Positions 25,956 through 34,805 of a DNA stretch of 45,249 bases are shown here, piece after piece. Below the pieces are notes generated by a model. It saw nothing but the letters and a program-made list of their open reading frames with translations, searched no databases and had not been told where the DNA came from. The stretch lies in NCBI GenBank assembly GCA_937944885.1, contig CALFBB010000037.1:1-45249 (forward strand), written 5' to 3'. This DNA comes from an uncultured cyanobacterium (lineage in GTDB: Bacteria; Cyanobacteriota; Cyanobacteriia; Thermostichales; Thermostichaceae). The number at the start of each line of letters is the position of its first letter. The stretch's first letter is position 1. The position numbers and the translations under genes are program-made.

Positions 25956-28919
25956 ATGGATACAGCGGCTCTCTCCTCTTCTGCTCCTGCTCTAGTTGCC
26001 AGGACCCTCCTCAGAGAACAACCGGAGGTCTTCCAGCGCTGGGTTCTCACCGCTTACCAGGAGTGTGAACCGGAAAGTTGGCAAGCCCTTCTGAGCGCCG
26101 TTTATGACTTACCTGAGGATCGGCCTGCAGCAAAAGAACCAGGTCCTCTAGCTCAGCCAAGCGAGCCAGCCGACCAAGTCAGCATCACTCTGTCAGTCCT
26201 AGAAAAAATCTTAATCTCGGGTCAGTTGCGCCCTGCCTATCTGCTCTACACTCCCCTGGTTGAAGCTGGGATCCTCCCCAGGGCCAAGGTACTGGAGTTG
26301 CTCCTCGCCTTGGTTAACCGCTTGGAAAACAGCCCCGCTGCTAACCCGGGGCAACGCTTCCAGGTTTGTTTGCAATTGCGGGAAATGGCCTTTGAGCTAG
26401 ATTCAACCGAGCGGGCCAACTTGCAAGTCTTGCTATTCCGGGCTTTGCAAACTGAGGATGAAATGGCTGTGTTGCTCTACGGCCAAGCCTTACTAGAGAG
26501 CCTAGCTCATTTGAGGGAATCCGACCCTGAGGAGCATGCTGTTGATCTGTCTCAAGAGCCTGTACTGACCCAAGTGCTGACCCAGCTTTTGGATGCAGGC
26601 TACCAAGATTTGTTTTTTGAAATCGGCACAGCTCTCCAACCCCTTCTAATAGAAGCCCAACGCTCCGGGTTTGCTGCTCTTCTGGCCCAGCTTGCTCAGG
26701 TGATGGCTCCAGAGCAAGTCTCAGCTTATGCAGGGCTCTGGAGGACAGAAGATTTGATCAGTGATTTTTTCAACAAATGCGCTCGTGCCCTTTTCCAAAA
26801 CTCCACCAGCGATAGCTACTCCATTCTCGGTGAAGCTCTCCTCTCTGCAGCTGAGCAAAATCAAGAGAACTTCACCCTTTGTCTTTCTCTTTTATCTGAG
26901 TCTCTAGAGAAACTCATTCATACTGCCCAGTCAGAACGCATAGATTATGTTCTTCAAAAGATAATCAGCCTTATTTCTTCAAGATCTGTAGAATCACTTC
27001 GGGTGACTGATGAAAATCTGCTCGAAAGTTTCACCCTTGCTAAGGCAATTCTATTTAGAGTTTGCTTCTGCTGGAGCTACCTGAGTGATGATCGCACTTT
27101 AATCCGCTCTTATCAGCAGCTAGGCGGCAGAATCTTTACCGATTGTTTACAGCTGATGGCTTCCCAAAAAGACTTCCTCTGGTCAGCTTACTGGCAAAAA
27201 AATGGGCAAGACTACTTGATAAGCACATCAGGTAAGAAAAAGTTGAGAATAGGCTTCTTGGGCAATTGCTTCCAAAGGCATTCTGTTGGCTTTCTGAGTG
27301 AAGCTATCCTAAAAAACCTATCACGTGAATACTTAGATATCTCTTACTACTACTACCAAGGCTGGAAGACCGAAGAAATGGCCTCCCATGATGATATGTA
27401 CCGGAAGTTCCGCTCTCAAGATACCCTTTACTTTCGGTTTTTTAATGAGGGTATATCAGCTCCACAAGTCGCTGCTCAAGCCCGTGAGGATCGCATTGAC
27501 ATCCTGGTTTTCATGGATTCAATTACCAGTCATGATGCCAATATCGTAGCGGCTTTACGGGCTGCTCCCATTCAGATTGGCTGGCTAGGGGGAGATGCAG
27601 TGGGTTTGCCGGAGTTTGATTATTTCTTTGCTGATCCCTATATTTTGCCGGCAGATGCTCAGCCCGATTACCAGGAGGAGATTCTCCGCTTACCTAGCTA
27701 CTGTGCCGTAGAGCAGTTGGATGTTACCCCCGCAGATGAAGTGGAGTTTCGATCCAAGCTTAAAATAGAACCTCATCATGTTGTCTTCTTAACCGCTGCT
27801 AGCGCCTATAAACGTACACCGGAGTGTATAGATGCTCATCTACAAATTCTCAAGCAGGTTCCCAATGGTATTTTAATTGTTAAAGGTTTCGGTGAAATTG
27901 CCACTGTTATTCGTCGCTATCAAGAAAGAGCTAGAGCACTTGATGTTTTGGATCGGGTACGTTTTCTAGATAAAACGAAAAATGTAGAGGAGCACCGTGG
28001 TCAATTGGGTTTGGTGGATCTTGTTCTTGATACTTTCCCCTACACAGGAGCCACCCACACCATGGAAGCCCTCTATATGGGTGTGCCGGTGCTGACCTTA
28101 GTGGGTCGGCATTATTATGGCCGTATGAGCTACAGCCTGCTCAAAAATGTTGGCCTTGAAGATTGCATCACCGAGTCAGTTAAAGAGTTTATTCAGCGTG
28201 GGATCCAATTGGGCAATGATCCTGAGCGTTTGGCAAAGGCCAAACAAACCATTCGAGATTCCTACGGTCAGTCAGCAATCTGGGATCCAAAACAGGTAGC
28301 CTATGCTATGGAGAAGCTTTACCTGCAGCTAGCCCACAGGCATCAGTTGATTGATTCCATGCCCATCTTGCCAGAGTACAAGCCTCAACCTAAGCCAGCA
28401 GAACCAATTCGGTTGCACATTGGTGGTCAAGAGCCCCATCCTGACTGGAAAATACTGAACATTCAACCGGGTGAACATGTAGATTATGTGGGTAATGCCA
28501 TTGATTTAAGTCAATTCCCTGATAATAGCCTAGAGGCCATCTATACTTCCCACACCCTTGAACATTTTGACTATGCACGAGAGCTACCCAAGGTTCTCAA
28601 AGAGTGGCACCGAGTTTTGAAGTTTGCCGGTCAGCTGATGATTAGTGTCCCTGACTTACCGACTCTCTGCCGCTTGTACTTGAAAGAAGGGATCAGCCCT
28701 AGCCAGCGCTTTGCCATCATGCGCATGATGTTTGGTGGACAGGTGGATGAATATGACTACCACAAAGTCGGCTTATCCTGGGAGCATCTGTTTATGTTGC
28801 TAAGTCAGGCAGGGTTTAGGATCATCCGCAAAGTTGATCGACTTAACCTGTTTAATGATTGCAGCGAACTTGTGGTCTTTGACGAGCTGATCAGCCTCAA
28901 TGTAATTGCGGTTAAGTAA
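25956..28919 (+). CDS. OGT/SPINDLY-like (GT41) glycosyltransferase fused to a methyltransferase
   Basis: A 987-residue protein. Residues about 1-420 are helical and Leu/Glu/Ala-rich, in the place where OGTs carry TPR repeats, but no clean TPR consensus is visible. The catalytic GT41 part spans about 427-800: RIGFLGNCFQRHSVGFLSEA (with the His equivalent to the OGT active-site region), APIQIGWLGGDAVGLPEFDY, FLTAASAYKRTPECI, and DTFPYTGATHTMEALYMGVPV for UDP-sugar binding. A class I SAM-methyltransferase-like domain follows from about 815: LHIGGQEPHPDWKILNIQPG, SHTLEHFDY and ISVPDL. OGT-type enzymes attach GlcNAc or related sugars to Ser/Thr; the methyltransferase could modify the sugar. The gene is divergent from pilA, making pilin a candidate substrate (inference). 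GC content looks somewhat lower in the middle of this gene than in neighbours. Confidence 0.88.
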   Translation: MDTAALSSSAPALVARTLLREQPEVFQRWVLTAYQECEPESWQALLSAVYDLPEDRPAAKEPGPLAQPSEPADQVSITLSVLEKILISGQLRPAYLLYTPLVEAGILPRAKVLELLLALVNRLENSPAANPGQRFQVCLQLREMAFELDSTERANLQVLLFRALQTEDEMAVLLYGQALLESLAHLRESDPEEHAVDLSQEPVLTQVLTQLLDAGYQDLFFEIGTALQPLLIEAQRSGFAALLAQLAQVMAPEQVSAYAGLWRTEDLISDFFNKCARALFQNSTSDSYSILGEALLSAAEQNQENFTLCLSLLSESLEKLIHTAQSERIDYVLQKIISLISSRSVESLRVTDENLLESFTLAKAILFRVCFCWSYLSDDRTLIRSYQQLGGRIFTDCLQLMASQKDFLWSAYWQKNGQDYLISTSGKKKLRIGFLGNCFQRHSVGFLSEAILKNLSREYLDISYYYYQGWKTEEMASHDDMYRKFRSQDTLYFRFFNEGISAPQVAAQAREDRIDILVFMDSITSHDANIVAALRAAPIQIGWLGGDAVGLPEFDYFFADPYILPADAQPDYQEEILRLPSYCAVEQLDVTPADEVEFRSKLKIEPHHVVFLTAASAYKRTPECIDAHLQILKQVPNGILIVKGFGEIATVIRRYQERARALDVLDRVRFLDKTKNVEEHRGQLGLVDLVLDTFPYTGATHTMEALYMGVPVLTLVGRHYYGRMSYSLLKNVGLEDCITESVKEFIQRGIQLGNDPERLAKAKQTIRDSYGQSAIWDPKQVAYAMEKLYLQLAHRHQLIDSMPILPEYKPQPKPAEPIRLHIGGQEPHPDWKILNIQPGEHVDYVGNAIDLSQFPDNSLEAIYTSHTLEHFDYARELPKVLKEWHRVLKFAGQLMISVPDLPTLCRLYLKEGISPSQRFAIMRMMFGGQVDEYDYHKVGLSWEHLFMLLSQAGFRIIRKVDRLNLFNDCSELVVFDELISLNVIAVK

Positions 28920-29192
28920 GTTGAATGAGTAGATGCAGCTTTTTTCGACTTGATGAGGGAGGAGCGGGAGTGGCATGGGCTCTCCACTGTAACCTGCTAG
29001 AGGGGAATAAATGCTGGAGAACTAGCTAGGAGAAAGTTTTGGCGTGACAACTTTCCAGCTGAACTCCTCACATCGGCAAGGATATCGGTTCTCCAACTCA
29101 AGGTTAGCTGCAATAGATCTTGATAGATCTTGCCACAGAGCATTTCTCCTGTACCTGTGGCAAACTAGGGGAAAGTTGGTTTCTTTTCAGCT
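28920..29192. other. Intergenic region before DUF751 gene
   Basis: No gene is seen. It holds a hairpin (29032-29038 GAAAGTT with 29049-29055 AACTTTC, 10-base loop, no T-run) and a perfect 10-base tandem duplication (29113-29132). A promoter for the downstream cluster should lie here but is not obvious. Confidence 0.4.
29113..29132. repeat. Perfect 10-bp tandem duplication
   Basis: ATAGATCTTG occurs twice in direct succession in the region upstream of the DUF751 gene. Each copy contains AGATCT. Confidence 0.9.
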
Positions 29193-29462
29193 ATGCCGCA
29201 ACCGCAGCCTCCCCGTAGATTAGAAGATCAATTTGTGGAGAATGCCTCCCGTTACCCCACCTACTTTGTGACGGTGCTCTTAGGAGGGATCTGGGCCGGC
29301 TTGCAACCCTTTGTTAACCTGTACCGCAAAAGCCCGCTGGCAGGGGCCATGGTAACCTTGGGTGGCCTGTTGTTGTTGCTCTTTCTCTATTTCACCTTGC
29401 GGGCCATGCTGGGGGATCCTGTTTTGCTGGCTTGGGGTAGGGCTACCGGAGATCTCTCATGA
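29193..29462 (+). CDS. DUF751 family protein
   Basis: An 89-residue cyanobacterial/plastid-type small membrane protein. FVENASRYPTYFVTVLLGG and LLLLFLYFTLRAMLG match the DUF751 pattern (F-x-N-x-S-R-Y-P-x-Y-F-V-T at the start, T-L-R-A-M-L at the end), with two hydrophobic helices between. Function is unknown. Its stop overlaps the next start (ATGA at 29459-29462), so translation is coupled to the PCP_red gene. Confidence 0.85.
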   Translation: MPQPQPPRRLEDQFVENASRYPTYFVTVLLGGIWAGLQPFVNLYRKSPLAGAMVTLGGLLLLLFLYFTLRAMLGDPVLLAWGRATGDLS

Positions 29463-29629
29463 GCGAAGCGGTGCGGTGGACTCCAGAAGCAGAGGCTCGC
29501 TTGAAGGAGATTCCTTTTTTTGTGCGCCCTGCTGCCCGTAAGAAAATTGAAAACTTTGCTCGAGAAGCCGGCATCCAAGAAATTACCCCAGAGGTCTACG
29601 AGCAGGCCAAGCAGAAGTTTGGTTCCTAA
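29459..29629 (+). CDS. Stand-alone PCP_red domain protein
   Basis: A 56-residue protein whose sequence WTPEAEARLKEIPFFVRPAA, then RKKIENFAREAGIQEITPEV matches the PCP_red domain. That domain is the C-terminal module of the light-independent protochlorophyllide reductase subunit ChlB/BchB, and also occurs as a separate small protein in cyanobacteria. Start ATG 29459 overlaps the DUF751 stop; the stop is TAA at 29627. Here there is no catalytic ChlB part, so a role as a helper or regulator of chlorophyll synthesis is inferred. It is short enough to be missed by length cut-offs. Confidence 0.85.
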   Translation: MSEAVRWTPEAEARLKEIPFFVRPAARKKIENFAREAGIQEITPEVYEQAKQKFGS

Positions 29630-29716
29630 TCGGCAGCAGAGGAGCATAGCGGGGGGGTTGAATTTGCCGCTAGCTTGGTAGAGGTGTTCCTCCCTATTCC
29701 TTTCTTCTGGCAACTC

Positions 29717-31261
29717 ATGGCAGATTGGATCCTTTTAGCGCTGGTGGGTTCTACAACTTACCTGCTGCTACAAAAAAGTGTGGCCCGCCTCTCCAGGGTG
29801 CCGTGGCGGATCCTGTGGTTGGTGATGATGATGCCACCTCTGGTGTGGGTGCTGGGGCGGCAGATCTTCCAGTACGAGATGCCACCCCTGGTGATGTTGG
29901 TGCTGTTTCTCTCCTCCTACTTTGCGAGTATGACCCTGGTGCGGCGGGGGCGCATCCGACCCCCTATAGCCGGCCCTAAGCCGGATGTAGAGAACGCCTC
30001 CCCAGCTGCCGAGACAGAGCCGGATCCAGACCCTGAGGAAGAGGTTGCTACTGGGGCACTTGAGGATTCCCTCTCCTTGTCTCAACCGGCTGCCTTGGCC
30101 CACACCCCCATCTCGGAGGTGCCCCGCGAGAAACTAAGCCATTGCTTCCCTTGGAATGTTTTTTATCTGCAAAATGTTGAGTACCGCCCCCAGGCCATCA
30201 TCTGTCGGGGCAATTTGCGGGCGGACCCCAGTGAGGCTTACGAGCGGGTGCAGCAAAATGTGGAAACCACCTTTGGTAACCGCTTTCTCCTGGTGCTGCA
30301 GGAGGGGTTTGCTGGTAAACCTTTTTTTGCCTTGGTGCCCAATCCGGCGGCGCGGCGCCCTTTGACAAGTGATCGAGAGCTGCCTTTTTTGGCGGCAGGG
30401 TTGATGCTGGCTACCTTTTGGACAACCCTCAGTGCCGGTGCGCAGGCAGCAGGAGTTAGCCCCGATCAACTGTTCCATCTGCCTTCCCTGATGAAAGGGT
30501 TACCCTACGCTCTGGCCATTCTGGCTATTTTGGGATCCCATGAGTGGACCCGCTACCAGGTGGCCCGCCACCACCGCATCAAAACCTCGTTGCCCTATTT
30601 CATTCCGGTGCCCTTTGTGTTGGGCACGTTCGGGGCCTTTATCCAGCTCAAGGAGCCGGTACCCAATCGCAAGGTGTTGTTTGACATCAGTATTTCTGGG
30701 CCGCTGGCGGGCAGTCTGGTTGCTTTGGGGATGCTGCTGCTGGGTTTGGTTTTTTCGCAGCCTCAGGCCGCTCCTACCCTGCCGGAGGGACAGCCTACGC
30801 CAATTAGTTTTCATCGAATTGATCCGCGGCTATCGCTGCTGCTGGGGATCCTCTCTCGGATAGTGCTTGGGGATCAGTTGCAGCCTGGGCAGGTGATTGA
30901 TTTGCACCCCCTGGCTTTTGCCGGCTGGTTGGGGTTGGTGGTGATTGCTTTTAACCTAATGCCGGTGGGCCAACTGGATGGCGGTCACATTGTGCATGCA
31001 GTGTATGGGCAGCAGATGGGAGCCAATATCGGGCGGGTGGCCCGTTGGCTGGTATTGTTATTGGCTTTAACGGTGCAGCCGTGGTTGTTGTTGTGGGCGC
31101 TGTTGCTGTTTGTGATTTCCAGTGCCGATGAGCCGGCCCTCAATGATGTGACGGAATTGGATGATGCACGGGATCTTTTGGGTTTGGGGATGCTGACGCT
31201 GCTGGTGCTGATCCTGCTGCCGGTGCCGCCTTTTCTGCAAAGTTGGATTGGCCTGGCCTAG
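29717..31261 (+). CDS. Site-2 protease homologue (M50, EGY1-like) with altered zinc motif
   Basis: A 514-residue membrane protein related to S2P/EGY proteases of chloroplasts and cyanobacteria. The N-terminus has TM segments, then an acidic linker (about 95-130), a soluble segment, and an M50-like core. The family zinc motif HExxH reads HEWTR (His275, Glu276, Arg279), so the second zinc-binding His is missing, while the downstream NLMPVGQLDGGH (about 413-424) keeps the third-ligand region. SLPYFIPVPFVLGTFGAFIQLKEPVPNRK is strongly EGY-like. ATG 29717 is chosen; the frame is open upstream via TTG 29675. A proteolytically inactive role, as known for EGY3-type proteins, is likely. Confidence 0.85.
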   Translation: MADWILLALVGSTTYLLLQKSVARLSRVPWRILWLVMMMPPLVWVLGRQIFQYEMPPLVMLVLFLSSYFASMTLVRRGRIRPPIAGPKPDVENASPAAETEPDPDPEEEVATGALEDSLSLSQPAALAHTPISEVPREKLSHCFPWNVFYLQNVEYRPQAIICRGNLRADPSEAYERVQQNVETTFGNRFLLVLQEGFAGKPFFALVPNPAARRPLTSDRELPFLAAGLMLATFWTTLSAGAQAAGVSPDQLFHLPSLMKGLPYALAILAILGSHEWTRYQVARHHRIKTSLPYFIPVPFVLGTFGAFIQLKEPVPNRKVLFDISISGPLAGSLVALGMLLLGLVFSQPQAAPTLPEGQPTPISFHRIDPRLSLLLGILSRIVLGDQLQPGQVIDLHPLAFAGWLGLVVIAFNLMPVGQLDGGHIVHAVYGQQMGANIGRVARWLVLLLALTVQPWLLLWALLLFVISSADEPALNDVTELDDARDLLGLGMLTLLVLILLPVPPFLQSWIGLA

Positions 31262-31308
31262 ATTCGGGGTAGGATCCTGACCACGTCTTCATGGGGTACC
31301 CGCTTGTT

Positions 31309-33150
31309 ATGCAGTCCAGCCTCATTGTCCAGAAATACGGTGGAACGTCGGTTGGTTCGATTGAACGGATTCGAGCGGTGGCGCAGCGGGTAGCTCATAC
31401 TGTAAGACAAGGCCATCAGGTGGTGGTGGTGGTCTCAGCGATGGGGGATGAAACGGACCGCTTAGTGGAGTTGGCGGAGCAGATCCTGGAGGGATCCCCG
31501 ACCACCCCCGGCCAGCAGCGGGAATGGGATATGCTGCTCTCCACTGGCGAACAGGTGAGTATTGCCCTTTTGGCCTTGGCGCTGCAAAAGCTGGGTTGTC
31601 CTGCCCTTTCCATGACAGCGGCGCAGGTGGGCATTCTCACCACTCGGGATCACATGCGCGCCCGCATCCTGGAGATCAACACCGAACGGCTGCGCTACCA
31701 CTTGGATCGAGGAGAGGTGGTGGTGGTAGCCGGGTTTCAAGGGATTACCAGCCCGGTTGAGCTGGAGATTACCACCCTAGGCCGTGGTGGATCCGATACC
31801 ACAGCTGTGGCCTTGGCGGTGGCGTTGCAGGCGCAGCTGTGCGAGATTTACACCGATGTACCGGGGATTTTTACCACCGATCCACGTAAGGTACCAGAAG
31901 CGCGGCTGCTGACAGAGATTACCAGTGCTGAGATGCTGGAGTTGGCCAGCTTGGGCGCACAAGTATTGCATCCCCGCTCGGTGGAGATTGCCCGCAACTA
32001 CGGGGTCAACCTGCGGGTGCGTTCCAGTTTACAACCTCTCCAGGGGGAGGAAGACCATCTAGGGACTCTGATTGTGTCTCCCCCCCCCCGCCCCCGCACA
32101 GGCGGAATTGAGATGGGCCTGGCAGTAGATACCGTTGAGCTGGATCGGGATCAAGCCAAGTTGGTGTTGGTAGGGGTGCCGGATCGGCCTGGGATTGCTG
32201 CCCGGCTGTTCCAGGAGATTGCAGCAGCTGGGGTGAATGTGGATTTGATTCTGCAATCGTTGCAATTTAGCCCTGCGGCTCCTTCAGCCCAGCCAAGCAA
32301 TGATATTGCTTTTACCGTTAGCCGCTCCCAGGCGAAGGTGGCAGCGGCGGTCGCCCAACAAATCGGCTGGGAACTGGGCTGTGCCGAGGTGGTGATGGAT
32401 GAGGCGGTGGCTAAGGTGAGTATTGCCGGGGTGGGGATGATCGGAAGACCGGGGATTGCTGCCCAGATGTTTCAGGTTCTGGCGGAAGCCGGGATCAACC
32501 TCCAGATGATCTCCATGTCGGAGATGAAGGTGAGCTGTGTGGTGGCTGCCGAGCGGGCTGGTGATGCTGCTTTGGCCCTAGGGGAAGCCTTTCAGGTGAT
32601 TCCGCATTTGCACCGGCCCGAGACTCCCTTGGTTCCCCAAGATGGGGATCCTGCTCGTCGCCAACCGGTACGGGGTGTGGCTCTGGATGCTAAGCAATCC
32701 CGCATTGGCATCCGCAAAGTGCCGGATCGACCAGGGACAGCAGCCTACTTATTCGGACAACTGGCAGCAGCTGGGATCATTGTAGATACGATTATCCAGA
32801 GCCAGAGGGGCTATCACAACGGGATCCCGAGCAATGATATTGCCTTTACAGTGCCCCAGGAGCAGGCAGCAGCAGCAGAAGCCCTGTGTCAGCAGGTGGC
32901 AGGTCAGCTCCAGGCGGCCGGAGTGGATAGCGACCATGCGATAGCTAAGGTCAGTATTGTTGGCGCCCAGATGGAGGCTTACCCCGGGGTGGCAGCCCGC
33001 CTGTTTACTGCTTTGGCTGAGGCCGGGATCAACATCGAGATGATTGCTACCTCCGAGATCAAGGTGAGCTGTGTGGTGCGCCGTGAACAAGGGATCCCTG
33101 CCCTACAGGCGATCCATCGTGCTTTTGGATTGGACCAACCCCAGGGGTAG
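31309..33150 (+). CDS. lysC: Aspartate kinase
   Basis: This enzyme phosphorylates aspartate, the first step to lysine, threonine and methionine. The start VQKYGGTSVGSIERIRAVA is diagnostic, and TTLGRGGSDTTAVALA is the substrate-binding segment. After the kinase domain come four ACT domains in two near-repeated pairs: KLVLVGVPDRPGIAARLF with AKVSIAGVGMIGRPGIAAQMF, and RIGIRKVPDRPGTAAYLF with AKVSIVGAQMEAYPGVAARLF. This four-ACT layout (613 residues) is the long cyanobacterial form, and allosteric control by Lys and Thr is usual. ATG 31309 is used; ATG 31291 would add six residues. thrC is elsewhere in the window. Confidence 0.95.
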   Translation: MQSSLIVQKYGGTSVGSIERIRAVAQRVAHTVRQGHQVVVVVSAMGDETDRLVELAEQILEGSPTTPGQQREWDMLLSTGEQVSIALLALALQKLGCPALSMTAAQVGILTTRDHMRARILEINTERLRYHLDRGEVVVVAGFQGITSPVELEITTLGRGGSDTTAVALAVALQAQLCEIYTDVPGIFTTDPRKVPEARLLTEITSAEMLELASLGAQVLHPRSVEIARNYGVNLRVRSSLQPLQGEEDHLGTLIVSPPPRPRTGGIEMGLAVDTVELDRDQAKLVLVGVPDRPGIAARLFQEIAAAGVNVDLILQSLQFSPAAPSAQPSNDIAFTVSRSQAKVAAAVAQQIGWELGCAEVVMDEAVAKVSIAGVGMIGRPGIAAQMFQVLAEAGINLQMISMSEMKVSCVVAAERAGDAALALGEAFQVIPHLHRPETPLVPQDGDPARRQPVRGVALDAKQSRIGIRKVPDRPGTAAYLFGQLAAAGIIVDTIIQSQRGYHNGIPSNDIAFTVPQEQAAAAEALCQQVAGQLQAAGVDSDHAIAKVSIVGAQMEAYPGVAARLFTALAEAGINIEMIATSEIKVSCVVRREQGIPALQAIHRAFGLDQPQG

Positions 33151-33153
33151 GAC

Positions 33154-34692
33154 TCACACCCCTACCGGAGAGCACCGCACCTGCTGATCGGTAATCAGCT
33201 CCACCACATCCATGGCATTGCTAATGACACCCGGCACACTTGGGTAGCCGGCACTGGCCCCCACCAAAAACAAATTGGGAAGTTCTGTTTCATAGCCGAG
33301 GCGGTGTAGCCCCACTTGCTTGGGTACTAGCTTTGCACCGTAGATATTGCCCTGGGGCTGGCCGAGGAAATGCTCACTGGTGGTGGGGGTACCGTATACC
33401 TTCATGCGGATGTACCGATCCACATCGGGGATGAGATCCCGCACACTGCTCATCACCAATTGGTACACCTCCCGCTTCTTGGCCTTGTAAGCCTTGGGAT
33501 CCGTATCCCGTAGCTGCTTAAAGGGTTCGTAAGGACAGACGGTGGCAATCTCCAGCACATGGTGCCCTTCCGGAGCCATGCCCGGTTCGCTGGATTTGCA
33601 AGTTGGGCAAGAGAGAAAAATCCAGGGGTGCTCCAGATTGCCCGCCAACTGCCGGTCATAGGCACGGTTGAGATCCCCATCGGGGTAGTACCAAATGTTC
33701 CAGTTGCCAATACCGTAGCGAGCCGGGTTAAAACGCTCATCTAGGCCTAGGTAAATGTTGAAAGCACTGGCGGAATACTCGTAGCCGGTGAGGCGTTGCC
33801 GCTCAGCTGCGCTCAGGGATCCCCCATGCATCAGCTCTACGGTTAGTTTCGGATCCAGGTCACTGATATAGGCTTTGCTAGCTACAAAGTGGGTTCCCCC
33901 TGCCGTCACCCATTCCACCCCACCCCTTTTGGCTTCAATGTGCTCAACCGGGGTAGAATAGCGGATGGTCCCTCCTGCTTGCACAATCGCATCCACAATC
34001 GTGTCCACAAAGCCCTTGAAGTGCTCCTTCGGATAATAGGCCCCTTCTGAGTAGTCCCAAACCAGCGCCGTATGGGTGAGCAGGGCAATCTCTTTGGGAG
34101 GGAGAGCATAGTCCCCACTTTGACCCGCCAACACAGCCTGCAACTGCGGGGAAAGCCCAACATGGTCATAGAGATCCTGGAGCGTCCAGTGCCGCTTCTG
34201 GAAGAGATTGAGATACTTGGGTAGTTTTAGCCAGTCGTACCATTTCGGGTCGTACCAACGCACCTCTTGGTTGAGGCGGTGGATCTCTGCATGTAGGCGG
34301 TGAATTTCGTCGCAGTAGCGGTTGATGGCCGCTGCTTCTCCAGGAAATCGCTCCAGCAGGCGGCTACGTAAGTTTTCCCAACCCAACGGAATGGCAAAAT
34401 CCACCTCTGGAGTTATCACCCGATCAATACAGTCGGGATCCAGCGAACTAAACTCAACCTCACGGCCAATGTAGTGAAGGAACTGATCAATGGCCTGCCC
34501 CGGCCCACACTGGGAAATGTAGTGGACATCCGCACAGAAGCGATAATTCCCATACTCAAACGTGTGGCAACACCCCCCAGGCAAATAGTGCTTCTCCAGC
34601 ACCGCCACCCGGGATCCCTGACGGCTCAGACAAGCTGCCGCTGCCAGGCCTCCCAATCCAGCCCCCAACACCACATAGTCAAACAGTTCCAT
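33154..34692 (-). CDS. FAD-dependent oxidoreductase (CrtISO/retinol saturase-like)
   Basis: A 512-residue flavoprotein of the phytoene desaturase/carotenoid isomerase superfamily. The Rossmann motif VVLGAGLGGLAAAACLSRQG followed by VLEKHYLPGGCCHTFEYG is clear, and the C-terminal LPNLFLVGASAGYPSVPGVI closes the FAD site. The middle part (PKYLNLFQKRHWTLQDLYDH, NWNIWYYPDGDLN) resembles retinol-saturase-type proteins more than CrtI or CrtH. Substrate is not readable; carotenoid or another polyene is the family norm. ATG 34692 has a strong GGAGG about 8 bases upstream, preceded by a hairpin at 34708-34727. The next gene upstream on this strand is the atypical D1. Confidence 0.85.
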   Translation of the reverse strand: MELFDYVVLGAGLGGLAAAACLSRQGSRVAVLEKHYLPGGCCHTFEYGNYRFCADVHYISQCGPGQAIDQFLHYIGREVEFSSLDPDCIDRVITPEVDFAIPLGWENLRSRLLERFPGEAAAINRYCDEIHRLHAEIHRLNQEVRWYDPKWYDWLKLPKYLNLFQKRHWTLQDLYDHVGLSPQLQAVLAGQSGDYALPPKEIALLTHTALVWDYSEGAYYPKEHFKGFVDTIVDAIVQAGGTIRYSTPVEHIEAKRGGVEWVTAGGTHFVASKAYISDLDPKLTVELMHGGSLSAAERQRLTGYEYSASAFNIYLGLDERFNPARYGIGNWNIWYYPDGDLNRAYDRQLAGNLEHPWIFLSCPTCKSSEPGMAPEGHHVLEIATVCPYEPFKQLRDTDPKAYKAKKREVYQLVMSSVRDLIPDVDRYIRMKVYGTPTTSEHFLGQPQGNIYGAKLVPKQVGLHRLGYETELPNLFLVGASAGYPSVPGVISNAMDVVELITDQQVRCSPVGV

Positions 34693-34707
34693 GACTAGAT
34701 CCTCCCC

Positions 34708-34727
34708 ATAGGGTCAACAGTCCCTAT
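34708..34727 (-). promoter_or_regulatory. Hairpin next to the ribosome-binding site of the CrtISO-like gene
   Basis: ATAGGG (34708-34713) and CCCTAT (34722-34727) form a perfect 6-bp stem with an 8-base loop. On the minus strand it ends directly before GGGGAGG, the ribosome-binding site of the gene starting at 34692. No T-run follows. A role in translation is possible but unproven. Confidence 0.35.
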
Positions 34728-34805
34728 TGCAGATGAACACTCCTCACCAGCCATCTTGCCGCTCTAGCCGGAACCGACCTCCGCCTTGACTGGAAGCCTG
34801 AGTTT

